64,000 nucleotides of DNA from Siphonodentalium dalli (Eukaryota; Mollusca; Scaphopoda; Gadilida; Siphonodentaliidae): contig CP136064.1 of assembly GCA_032622095.1 (NCBI GenBank), positions 115,988,004 through 116,052,003 of the forward strand, in the 5' to 3' direction. A program made the translations under genes and the position numbers. How positions within the stretch are numbered: the stretch's first letter is position 1; every line of letters begins with the position of its first letter. A model generated the notes under the pieces. It ran no database searches. It saw nothing but the letters and a program-made list of their open reading frames with translations, and had not been told where the DNA came from. This document shows, piece after piece, positions 1 to 10,766 of this stretch.

Positions 1-595
1 TCCTCATGCTCTTCTTACAATTAGTCATTGTGAACAACTTACACTAATTGTAACTTTATACAATTGAAAGGCACAGGACTAAATTCAGGATCACCTATTA
101 GAATGGGGAGGTATCAGTTTTTAGACAACAATAACAGTAGTTAATGTCAGGGGCATTATATATTGTTACTAGGTAATCCCAGTCATACACTGATAGTACA
201 ATGTCATTTTTATATAAGACTAAATGAGTTTATATGCATAACAGTTCCCTCTACCTTTCTGGTTATTACTAGACAGAGGAAGGTATCTTTGTCCATGCTT
301 ACTATGCGCAGAAAAAAATAAAAAATAAAAATAAAAACCGCCCTCCCTCATTCATTTGAAAAAAAAATTGCCTGAGAATCAATTCATTAATTTTGTTTGG
401 CCTTAGGCTTATGAACTTATGATATTCATCACGTACAAAACAAGTATTGGCACTATGTATACATTACCACCGGTACGTCAAATGCAGAACTCTTTGAGCC
501 AGTGTCTTCATGCTATGTTACATAGATCGGGGTACGCGTAGCATGGGAACTTAGAACTCCATAAGAGACTCCCCAAATGCATCCACCCTTTGTGA
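1..595. other. Presumed intron 1 of GRHPR copy A, left edge; no gene seen
   Basis: No coding exon, RNA gene or clear element is visible in 1-410. From about 410 the sequence resembles intron 1 of copies B and C (compare 16700-16790 and 17200-17450): the shared words include 'cttatgaacttatga', 'ccagtgtcttcatg' and 'ataagagactcc'. In B this stretch begins about 100 bases after exon 1, but no exon 1 can be read here, so exon 1 of copy A is upstream of the window, displaced, or lost. The 69-bp-arm hairpin region found in B and C (16787-17197) is absent here. Confidence 0.5.
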
Positions 596-1783
596 TATAC
601 AACCAGGGATGTGGCTAGAGGGGGGGGGGTGTGGGGTGTCTCACCCCCCCCCCCCCCCAGCAGAGAGCTATATTTTCAATAGTTGGAAATTTCATACCTG
701 CGACAACGAAATTTCACACCAACAATAGGTTGAAAATGTTCTTGTAGTTTGATTATAAAACAATTTATTGGGGGGAATTTATTGTTTTTCGACCAATATT
801 TGCATATGTTCCTATTTTTGGTCAAACATTTTGACAGAAATGGTCATCAGTAGGAAATTTTCCAACCTTAGGGGGGTGACAGGTTGGAAATTTCCAACAC
901 TTGGAAAGCTTGTGTCCTGGTCCCTCCCCCGTGGCCAGTCAAAAACTTCTAGTTAATTTAAGAAAACAATATTGTCATACAATTGGTCAACATTGTCATT
1001 GGAATTGTCATCAGTTTGAAATTTCCAACAGTAGGAAGGCTTGAGGCTTTGAGGCTAGTCTAGATGTTAGGATTTTGCGATTTTCTTATTCAGATTTCAA
1101 AATTTTCGCACACCGGGCCGAACCATGGTCGGCCCGGTGTGTCGTTGCCCCATCCACATGGCCAATACAAAACTGCTAATTAGTTTAGCAAAACAATATT
1201 TTACTACATTTGGTCAAACTTGTAGACATAAATGGTCATCAGTTGAAGAATTTCCCAACCTGAGGGGAGCATGAGGTTTGAAATTTTCAACACTAGGAAA
1301 GCTTCAATTGAGGCCAGTCTAGATGCTAGGATTTGCGATTTTCTTGTATAGTTTTCAAAATTTTCTCACACCGGGCCGAACAACCATGGTCGGCCCGGTG
1401 TTTCCTGGTCTCTTGTCGGTAGCTGTGTGCATTTGTTTGGAATTAGATCACTAGTTGTTTTTTTTGGGGCAATTTTCAGGTTAAAATATCTTAATGTTCT
1501 CATACTGGGAAAATAGAAGCATGGCTCATGAATATATAGGAAATTAGGCCTGTGCATGAGGTACAGGGGGGGGGGGGGGTGCAAATGGAATTATGCAAAA
1601 AGTTGTGTTGGTGCGATTCCGACTCAAGGGGGGGGGGGGGGTGCAAATGGAATTATGCAAAAAGTTGTGTTGGTGTGATTCCGACTCAACGGGGGGGGGG
1701 TGCAGTTGGAAATTCCCAAGGTGGACACCCCCCCCCCCCCCCCCCCCCAGCGGAGACCCTCTAGTCACGTCCCTGTATACAAC
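596..1783. mobile_element. hAT-like non-autonomous DNA element with 8-bp target duplication
   Basis: The element spans 604-1775 and is flanked by a perfect 8-bp direct repeat TATACAAC (596-603 and 1776-1783). Its ends are inverted repeats: CAGGGATGTGGCTAGAGGG on the left and CAGGGACGTGACTAGAGGG read from the right. An 8-bp duplication with CAGGG-type ends is the signature of the hAT superfamily. There is no transposase. Inside are long G and C runs, two copies of a GC hairpin built on CCGGGCCGAAC (near 1100 and 1370), and about three tandem ~65-bp units at 1563-1700. A second copy lies at 58138-58839. The matching place in B (around 17455) lacks it. Confidence 0.8.
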
Positions 1784-3617
1784 ACTCACTCAAAAACAAA
1801 TTTGGGTTAAAATTGTTTGGTTATCCACAGTTGGGTTAATGTTGAGTCATATTCCAGAAGTTGTTCCATTGTTGGGTATAGATTGTTGGGTTAGATTAGT
1901 TTAGTTTAATCACTGGGTTTCAGTTGGGCCCCTTGGAAGAGATTTACTGGATTTGATCTCTCTTTGTCATATTTTCTTCTCATTATTGGTATCAAACTCA
2001 AATAGATACACGGTGAATGCACCTGTTATGTTGAAATTATATAGTTGTAGAATTGCTAGTGCCTTTCGAACAAGTATTCTTTTCAAGGTAAGGTTGTTAA
2101 TTTATTCCCGAAAAGGAAACCATTATATGATACTCTTCGTGTGAATACATATTACACACTAGGTTCGAAGTCTGGTTTAATTATGCAATATTTCTCATCT
2201 ATTCAGACGTTAGGATCCGAAATGAATCCATTGATTGGACCTATTTTTGGGGAACTTAATTAATGGCCAGAATATTAGATTATATGGTAAAAACTCGTCC
2301 ATTGAGATGAATATAAGTATATATTGTCTTAGGTTTTCTCTATCCCCATGTTTAGTTACTTCAAACCCAATGTTTGGTTAATTTAACCCAATGTTTGGTT
2401 AATTTAACCCAATGTTTGGTAACTTTTTCTAACCAACAAGTTTAGTTAACAGCTCTAACCCAACGTTTAGTCGGATTCGGTTTACTAAACGTTGGGGTTA
2501 AATGCGTGATCAGAAATGAATATGCACGGGGAGTCTTTGATAAAGCACCAATCTCCTGTGGCTTAAGAAACACCAAACATCAGTCGTAATTTTTATAATG
2601 GATTATTCTAAATGATATAATTTTCCAACAAACATTTAGTTAGTTATTTGATTTTTATAGATAACAATTAGAAAACATGTTACATGCATCATATAGCATA
2701 ATCGAGGTACAAGTCGTGGAATTATTTTTATGATAAGGGTGTATAGTTGTAAAAATGGATTTGGTGGGTGTATAGTTGTAAAATCAGGATGGGATTGAAC
2801 ACCCTATGGAGCACCACCCTACAAGTTTCGTCCCTGTTTGAAACTTATCTTAGTAAATGCAAGTCTGCTAGCAGCATAATTTAAATGGATATATACTGTA
2901 TACTCAAATGTTGTTGTTGGTTTCTATAGTCTCTGAGTCGTATAATAAGGTAATCAGATTTCCATTATTTGAAAGTCTTTTGAGTACGAAGTGATGTTAT
3001 GGGTGGAAGATTAGTCGGAATGCGAAAATACCAATTGTCGTTGTCGAGTAATTTTTGGACAGTTTTCAAGCAAATGTATAAAATATATGTTATATTATAT
3101 GCATACTATAGTCCCATATACTCATTTGAGTCATTGTATAGTCACTAGTCAGTGAGTGGCTCAACTTTTTACTTGGCTCAACATATTTTTTTTTACACGA
3201 TTTGGTGTGCCACACGTTGCCGAATCCACTATCCGTGAATTATTTTGATCATGTCTTGTACACGGAGGTTCGTAATTTAATTTATGGCTCCAGCTGGCTC
3301 CAGCCATAAATTAAATTTATGTAAAATTATTAACTTTGATTTTAAGATAACCTATTAACCTGAACGATTACAGAATACATCTTCGACTCAAATTACTTAG
3401 TTTTCTGTATAATATCTATATTAGATCGTTGTTATCACCGGGAATTTATTGAAAATGGCATACAGTACCCCTTTAGACACGGTAATGTGAATATACCATA
3501 CATTATGCACTCCAATGGAGTTGTACATACTTATTTGACATCATATACACGAATATTTCGTTTAGCAATTCCATATTATGGAGTGGTCTGTATAAATTGA
3601 GATTTGTTAAAGGCCAT
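1784..3617. other. GRHPR copy A intron 1 sequence shared with B and C
   Basis: No gene. 1784-2540 matches 17455-18100 and 39500-40140. 2560-2960 matches 19115-19440. Much of the rest of 3000-3617 matches neither copy until about 3480. A lacks the piggyBac-like element (18109-18382) and the 31-bp tandem block present in B and C. At 2563-2566 it shows the bare TTAA where B and C carry a 469-bp element. A short tandem of 'aacccaatgtttggtt' lies at 2370-2420. Confidence 0.6.
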
Positions 3618-3621
3618 TTAA

Positions 3622-4069
3622 AGGTACTCAGTCCGATTCGATGGTCCCCATGTTATCAGATTCCAACAACAACAATTTTTTTTTTTAAATGCAGCTTCAG
3701 TTATCAGAATCGACTAATTGCCCAAAAATAATGCTAACCACAGTCCACTATAGTATAAAATTGCCCCAAACCTGTTATTTATCAACATTTTATACAATGA
3801 AATTTTGCCGGTTTGTCAAATAGCTGACACAAAAAGGCCACTTAATTTTAGAGTTATCCATCTTCATCTGCTATTTGGTCTTCTCGTCGACTTTTACTGG
3901 GCCACTAAATATTCCAAGTGGTGAAAAATAATAGATTTAAAAAATCGATATCTGCTCACTCTTAGCTTTGTTGAATGGGTTCCTCGATTCAAATCAAACA
4001 TATTTTTTTACCACCGAAGCCAAATAAATAGTAACTGAGGGGTGCTTAAGTTAATCGGATTGAGTCCCT
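3622..4069. mobile_element. TTAA-type MITE, AGGTACTC family, copy in A intron 1
   Basis: A 448-bp element between TTAA at 3618-3621 and TTAA at 4070-4073. Ends: AGGTACTCAGTCCGATTC and, read from the right, AGGGACTCAATCCGATTA. The matching places in B (about 19590) and C (about 41640) read straight through a single TTAA followed by 'tttacgagtc', so the insertion and its TTAA duplication are shown by comparison. It is non-coding. Its internal sequence is related to the copies at 5558, 18643, 22947, 40691, 53860 and 61856. Confidence 0.8.
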
Positions 4070-5557
4070 TTAATTTACGAGTCACCGATTATTGTGTTTA
4101 TAGTGTCTTGATATACGGGTTTAATAACAATCTATGACATGAACTATGATTAAAATACTATAATTCATCACCGTTGGAACGTTTGGGTCTCAGAAGGTGC
4201 ACATAGAGTAATAGCAAAAAGCTGAAATCATATAAACATTTCCCCATTTCACTCCCAGAATGCAACATAATTCAAACTAAGATATAGAGTTAACCCCTTC
4301 CATTGAAAATAATAGACTTTGCAGTACAGTACATATGAAACTTAAGCACAAAAAACACGTGGGTACCTCAACAAAAACAGTTTATTACACAGGATAAGTT
4401 GATAACTTGAATACAATATTTTGGAGCGTCCTCTTTTAAATGGTATATAATATGACATATATTTTATATAATGTGATTTGGGGGTTCGAAAATTAAGTGG
4501 GCCTTTAAATGGGAATTAGATGCATTGTTCTAACTGATCAGTAGTCGAAGTTTGCTTCGACGTAAATCACACCGTGATATCGATATAGGCATAATCACCC
4601 CTTGCACCGGACCTGTGCGTTGCGGTGCATGGCCCTGTGTATATAGCGGCTCACCGTCGGGGAAAGCAGATTTCACCATCACTCCCGATTAGATGTAAGT
4701 TTCACTCAAACTGACAAGCGCGTGGGGTGGCATTAACGCCGTGTGAGAGGATGACAATTTGTTTATTAACACCACCAGGTGTATACTGTGGGCCAAATTA
4801 TAAAACTCCGTGGTCCCATGTAGGCTTTATGGTTTTTCCGGGATATTAGTTTAAAAGTCGAACTGCGCGATCAGGAGGCCGGTCACCGTTTTATTAGTTT
4901 AAAAGTCGAACTGCACGATAAGGAGGCCGGTCACCGGTAAACGGTGTAGTTGGGAATTTCAATTTCCTTTATTGTCCTTTACATTATTATGTCAATAATG
5001 TTAATTTTTGGGTTGTGACAAGCTATGTCAATTACCAATAAAAGAAAATTAAAAGATAATTTGTAAGTCTTATATTTCAACTTTTATACATATTTTTCTT
5101 TCTGCACAGCCCACTGATGGTTGTGTTGTGATGGTATTATAGTTGCAGTATGTATTAATTATGACCGCGTTAATTGCTTTCGATCTTTAGGTATGAACAA
5201 TGGCTGGACCATGCACTCTTGGCGGGAACACAATATCTCCGATTTTGTATCCGCATTTAGAAGCTTTCTGGTGTGGTGAATGAGAAACCTGCAGTAATAA
5301 GCCGTAGTTGTTTGTAATAATTCGAAGGATTAGTTGTTTTAACGGACTTCTGATGGGGTGAATAATGTAACTAATATATTTTATATTACAATTTATATTT
5401 ATGGCTAATAATGTGTTCTAGAGTCGGGGAGCGAGTACACCGTGGAATGCTAAAGGTGAAGGTAACAGAAGAATGACCTTCACCTGATACATGCGACACG
5501 TTATTAAAGGATGACATCGCGTTTATTTGATTTGTACATAATATCTAAATAATTTAA
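4070..5557. other. Intron 1 of copy A; repeat fragments, no gene
   Basis: 4340-4540 matches 29015-29215 and 41860-42060. TTAA at 4342-4345 is the empty site of the 9.2-kb element found in B. From about 4540 the sequence is not in B or C. A 43-bp unit containing 'aggaggccggtcaccg' is repeated in tandem at 4852-4938. 5195-5395 matches 8145-8345, and an inverted related copy is in intron 2 (11110-11240, 31470-31600). It is a dispersed repeat of unknown class. Confidence 0.5.
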
Positions 5558-6026
5558 AGGTACTCAACCCGTAAAGAGGGTCCCCATCTCAACAGATTCC
5601 AACAACAACAATCCGATCAGAGGGTCCTATATTACTATTTCTTTGGCTTTGGGGGTAAAAAATATTTGATTCGAGTCGAGGAACCCATCAAACAAAGCTC
5701 AGAGTTATTAGATATTGATTTTTGAAAATTCTTATGTTCTCGAGATGAGTACTTATAACTGCCGTCAATTTGGTAACATGCTCGAGATTTTACGCCAAAA
5801 TTCTATTCAAACAGACAAGGATGGATAACTCTATAATCAAGTGGTAATAATTGACTACGTACTGGGCCAGTAAGAATTCCCGATAATGAAAAATAATAGA
5901 TTTCTAAAATCGATATCTAACAAATCTGAGCTTTGATGGGTGACTTCCTCGACTCGAATCAAATTTTTTTGACCCCCGAAGCCATTGAAATAGTAATTGA
6001 GAGGAGTTTTATCGGGTTGAGTACCT
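5558..6026. mobile_element. TTAA-type MITE, AGGTACTC family
   Basis: Exactly 469 bp between TTAA at 5554-5557 and TTAA at 6027-6030, the same length as the copies at 18643-19111 and 40691-41159 but in the opposite orientation. Terminal inverted repeats AGGTACTCAACCCG. No reading frame of note. Internal landmarks are 'gattccaacaacaaca' and 'ttgattcgagtcgagg', the latter present in both orientations so that much of the element folds back on itself. Confidence 0.85.
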
Positions 6027-6394
6027 TTAAACTGGTGAATGAATGGGGGAATGGATGTTTGTGAGCGGGAAATTTATTTAACTAGCTGCTGTAGTTCTGG
6101 GTTTTTCCAGATCAAATTTGGCTGTGAGATAGCCCTGTCGTAGACTTGGGGATTTATTTTAAAAAGTAAACACATGACCTATGATTTTTCTTGCATTTTC
6201 GTGATCAACTGGTGTCAATCTAGCTGGGTAAACATCACTAGACTAGTATGGCCTGCATGCTTCAATTCAGTGAATTTGGCCGAAACGTTAACACTGTCGC
6301 CTATGGGAAACCATTTAGTTCAGTGATTCCTGTAGGTTGTCATTTCGGGACGGAACTCGCCCCGAGATGAGGAGTTTTGTTGCTGAACAAATGT

Positions 6395-7326
6395 AATAAG
6401 ATTAGGATCATGTAATAATTTATAGAATGTGTTTATTGACGGGAATAAGATTAGGATCATGTAATAATTTATAGAATGGGTTTATTGAACGGAATAAGAT
6501 TAGGATCATGTAATAATTTATAGAATGGGTTTATTGAATGTAATAAGATTAGGATCATGTAATAATTTATAGAATGGGTTTATTGAAGGGAATAAGATTA
6601 GGATCATGTAATAATTTATAACATGGGTTTATTGAAGGGAATAAGATTAGGATCATGTAATAATTTATAGAATGGGTTTATTGAAGGGAATAAGATTAGG
6701 ATCATGTAATAATTTATAGAATGGGTTTATTGAAGGGAATAAGATTAGGATCATGTAATAATTTATAGAATGGGTTTATTGAAGGGAATAAGATTAGGAT
6801 CATGTAATAATTTATAGAATGGGTTTATTGAAGGGAATAAGATTAGGATCATGTAATAATTTATAGAATGGGTTTATTGAAGGGAATAAGATTAGGATCA
6901 TGTAATAATTTATAGAATGTGTTTATTGAAGGGAATAAGATTAGGATCATGTAATAATTTATAGAATGGGTTTATTGAAGGGAATAAGATTAGGATCATG
7001 TAATAATTTATAGAATGGGTTTATTGAAGGGAATAAGATTAGGATCATGTAATAATTTATAGAATGGGTTTATTGAAGGGAATAAGATTAGGATCATGTA
7101 ATAATTTATAGAATGGGTTTATTGAAGGGAATAAGATTAGGATCATGTAATAATTTATAGAATGTGTTTATTGAAGGGAATAAGATTAGGATCATGTAAT
7201 AATTTATAGAATGTGTTTATTGAAGGGAATAAGGGTAGGATCATGTTATTCATGTAATATTTTATAGAATGGGTTTATTGAATGTAATAAGATTAGGATC
7301 ATGTAATAATTTATAGAATGGGTTTA
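6395..7326. repeat. Minisatellite, 49-bp unit, about 19 copies
   Basis: About 19 head-to-tail copies of a 49-bp unit with landmarks AATAAGATTAGGATCATG and AGAATGGGTTTATTGAAGGG. Copies are near identical, differing mainly at the last few bases (gacggg, gaacgg, gaatgt, gaaggg) and gggt/gtgt. The penultimate unit is disturbed (about 7225-7262). The uniformity implies recent expansion. It lies in intron 1 of copy A and is absent from B and C. Confidence 0.95.
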
Positions 7327-7702
7327 CTACATATATACTCTAATGATCTAGGGGCGCCTGCGGCGCATAAGATACTATAGCGGGGGTTCAGACTGTGTAC
7401 TCTTACCATACTTACCAGTATAAGATACTATGGGTGGCGGGATTGGTGCATGGTGGGTGGGTACTACATAAATACTCTAATGATCTAGGGGCGCCTGCGG
7501 CGCATAAGATACTATAGCGGGGGGGGGTCAGACTGTGTACTCTTACCATACTTACCAGTATACGAGCGCCTGCGGCGCATAAGATACTATGGGTGACGGG
7601 ATGGGGTGGTGGGTGGGTACTACATACATACTCTAATGATCTAGGGGCGCCTGCGGCGCATAAGATACTATAGCGGGGGTTCAGACTGTGTACTCTTATC
7701 GA
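7327..7702. repeat. Tandem repeat with GC palindrome, 2.5 units of ~137-156 bp
   Basis: Units start at about 7327, 7464 and 7620, each opening 'ctacata...actctaatg' and containing GGGGCGCCTGCGGCGCATAA, a GC stem (GCGCC/GGCGC) in AT-rich DNA, then 'agatactat', 'cagactgtgtactctta' and 'tgggtgggta'. The third unit stops near 7702. The array directly follows the 49-bp minisatellite. Confidence 0.85.
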
Positions 7703-8344
7703 TTTGGTTTCATATAGCTGGTGGTTCTCTGGTGTGTTGTCAAGTGGGGGAGGGTTTGATTTGTGAACTAATTGTATTAAAGGATCTTAAAGTCAGAACT
7801 ATACTAACTGGTAGTGAGCAATGAGGATGAGGACACTATCACCAATATGGATTATCACATGTAATGAGGATTAAAATATAAATAAATTGTAAATAATAAA
7901 AAAAGCACAGTGTATTTAAAGATCTTTAAAACCAAGGATAACACCATAAAGCCAAAGGCTTGTTTCCATGGTGATCATGGTTCCATTGTATTGAATATAA
8001 GATCTATAATATCATGTAAACTGAACGTGAAATCGGTATTTGTTTCTTAAACTGGATTCCGGATTCCAGGGTCAATTTGAAGCTGGATTCCGGATTCCAG
8101 CGTCATTTTAAAACTGGATTCCGGACTCAAGGGGGAGGGGGAGGGGCCCTCATGGCTGGGCCATGCACTCTTGGCGGGAACACAATACCTCCGATTTTTG
8201 ATCCGCATTTAGAAGCTTTCTTGTGTGGTGAATGAGAAACCTGCAGTAATAAGCCGTAGTTTTTGGTAATAATTTGAAGGATTAGTTGTTTTAACGGAAT
8301 TCTGAGGCGGTGAATTCATGTAACCAATATATTTTATATTATAA
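7703..8344. other. Intron sequence with dispersed repeats; no gene
   Basis: Nothing coding is recognised. Three tandem pieces containing CTGGATTCCGGATTCCAG lie at 8053-8128. 8145-8344 repeats 5195-5395 (words such as 'catgcactcttggcggg' and 'gaatgagaaacctgcag'). Confidence 0.5.
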
Positions 8345-9391
8345 CTAGCAGGTTAGCCCGCCACTGGCGGCATTCGTCCCATGACTTTGTTCGAAAAAGC
8401 AATTGCAACAGGTTCCGAGACACTTGTGCTGCATTTGCACCAAATTTCGTCGAAATCAGCAAGTTTTACCCGATTTGACCTTGAATTGACAATTTTGTAG
8501 GTCAAGGTCAGGTCCTGGTCATGATTTGACCCGTCCAAAACACTCCCCAGACAAAAGTACAGAAATTTGACCTTGAATTGACCAGTTTGAAGGTCAATGT
8601 CACGTCGGGATCACGATTTGACCCGTCCGTGACACTTTCGGGACAAAAGTACCCATAGGTAGCAAGTTTGGGCTCAATCGGTTCACCCGTCCCGAGTTGA
8701 CCATTTTGTTTCCATAGAATGTTCATGGGACGAATGCCGCCAGTGGCCTAATATTTAAATTTTAACATAGCATTTCGCATTAAAATCGATTTATGTCGAT
8801 AAAACTCTTATTTTTCAAAATTTCAAGCTGAGACTTCGTGTGTCTGCGTGTAATACTTATATGTTCTTAAAATGACACAGTCCAACGCGTAATTATGTTT
8901 TAGATGGAAGAAATTAAATTTTTTCTATGCTAAATTTTAACATAGGATTTCCCATTAAAATCGATTTATGTCGATAAAACTCTTATTTTTCAAAATTTCA
9001 AGCTGAGACTTCGTGTGTCTGTGTGTAATACTTATATGTTCTTAAAATGACGCAGTCCAACACGTAATTATGATTTTGATGAAAGAAATTAATTTTTTTC
9101 GATGCTAAATATCGAGCGATAACGTTTCGTTGAATTGTAAACAAACGCTCTTTTATAGCGACGCGTGATATACAAACGCTCATTAAATTATCACGTGATT
9201 AACCCCCGCAGTGCCGTTTTTTGTGACTGAGACTGGAACATGGGTGCTCTGAGCTTCTCCAAAACGCCGCGACGACGATTCCCGTGGGATTTTACCCTTA
9301 GATGGGAAGTTTGAGCGCAATCGGTCCAGCCGTATTCCAGTGTATATTTACACACACATATATTTACGGAAGTCTCAAAATATATAGGAGA
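8345..9391 (-). mobile_element. Helitron-like non-autonomous element
   Basis: Read on the - strand, it begins TCTCCTATATATTTTGAG (9391 downwards) and ends with a GC hairpin (CCGCC-AGT-GGCGG), a short spacer and CTAG (8348-8345). The flanking bases are A on the 5' side and T on the 3' side. These are the known marks of Helitrons (TC start, hairpin, CTRR end, insertion between A and T). The start resembles that of the pair at 35400-37105. Inside, a ~175-bp unit is duplicated in tandem (about 8755-8934 and 8935-9108), and a 25-bp inverted copy of the hairpin region (GCCACTGGCGGCATTCG...) occurs at 8728-8752. No Rep/helicase gene. Confidence 0.65.
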
Positions 9392-9406
9392 TTTATATTT
9401 GCGAAG

Positions 9407-9850
9407 TGGCTAAAGAACGGTATACCGCTCTTTAGTACCGAGGGCTAAAGAACGGTATACCGCTCTTTAGTGACGAGGGCTAAAGAGCGGTACGGATTAT
9501 AACGTTATGTGTTGGCGCAATGCGCAAAATATCTTGGCAACGCACGTGCCGCTCATCCAACCTGGACCGCTCTTTAGCACCGAGGGCTAAAGAACAGTAT
9601 AGGCTACCGTTCTTTAGCACCAAACGCTAAAGATTGGTATACCGTTCATTGGCGTATCAGGCCCATATAGCTAAAGCGCGGTATACCGCTCTTTAGCGTT
9701 TGTCACTAAAGAGCAGTATACCGTTCTTTAGCACCAAACGCTAAAGAGCGGTATACCGTTAATTATCGTATCAGGCCCAAATAGCTAAAGCGCGATATAC
9801 CGCTCTTTAGCGTTTGGTACTAAAGAGCGGTATACCGTTCTTTAGCCACG
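9407..9850. repeat. Array of self-complementary CTAAAGAGCGGTATACCG motifs
   Basis: About a dozen whole or half copies of a palindrome, ideally CTAAAGAGCGG-TATA-CCGCTCTTTAG, are spaced by short links such as 'taccgaggg', 'caccaaacg' and 'tatcaggcccatatag'. Variants swap AGAGCGG for AGAACGG. Each copy can form a hairpin, and neighbouring halves can pair with each other. It starts just beyond the Helitron-like element. The class is unknown. Confidence 0.8.
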
Positions 9851-10766
9851 GCCTTATAGGCCTATATTTGTGGCTAATGATGTGATCTGGGTGGTGTTAC
9901 CATTTCTGACTATGGTTTTCTTGTATGAAATGACTGTTCTATTTATTGGATAAGGTGACCAATGTGCAAAATTGCACATAAAACATCGCATTATCGTACA
10001 AATCTGGCAAGTGTGTGATAACCATCCAGAAACCTACGCTGTAGACACTTTTCGGAATGCCTCTATATCTCGTGTATACAATGGCACCCAATCCCAGTTC
10101 AATATGCCCACTTTTCATCGAAAAAATCAGACCAACATGCATGTCATATGCATATATGCAGAAATTGTGGCACGTTTATAGAACATGTATATGGCATACA
10201 TATAGCATTCAAAGGTTTGTTATGATATGTGTGTAGCGGGTTTTTAATTTACGATTATCTTCGATTTTGCTCAAATTGAACACCCAAACTATGCATGTTC
10301 AAACAATATGGCCGATCACAATCAAGTGCAAAATTAAAATTTTCTTCCGAGAGATTTTTTTTTTGAAGCGCAAGTCGGTGTAAAAATCCGAACCTTTGAC
10401 CCAGTTTAGCGGACACCATCTCGAACGAGTGATTTTAACGGCCGGTTTGTGTCAGACCTGCATGTGCTCACCAATTTTTACACGGGATACACAAATTCAA
10501 GAGTATTAAAGTATATTTCTACCTATTTATAAGGCATTTATGTAACAATTATTTTTGTGTATTTTGAACCTGTTTGTGGACTTTGAAAAAATATAAAAAA
10601 AATTAGGCCCGGCCAAGTTGGATACCTTTCTATATGATTAAGTATTATTGGGGGTGTGGTCAATTTTTGTTATGTGGACCTGCGGGCTGGATAGTACCTC
10701 TGAAATTTTGAATGATATATAGGTAAATTAGACAATCGATCATATTTTTTTTCTTTTTAATTTCAG
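9851..10766. other. End of intron 1 of copy A; no gene
   Basis: No exon, RNA gene or element with clear ends. The last ~90 bases (from about 10680) match the 3' end of intron 1 in B and C ('tctgaaattttgaatga', 'gtaaattagacaat'), ending in a pyrimidine-rich tract and TTTCAG acceptor at 10761-10766. Confidence 0.5.

Noticed and set aside
1544-1904. Glycine/proline-rich frames near the G and C runs
   Set aside because: They are translations of homopolymer tracts inside a hAT-like element.
6395-7326. Possible CRISPR-like array
   Set aside because: Uniform 49-bp tandem units without unique spacers, in an animal intron: a minisatellite.
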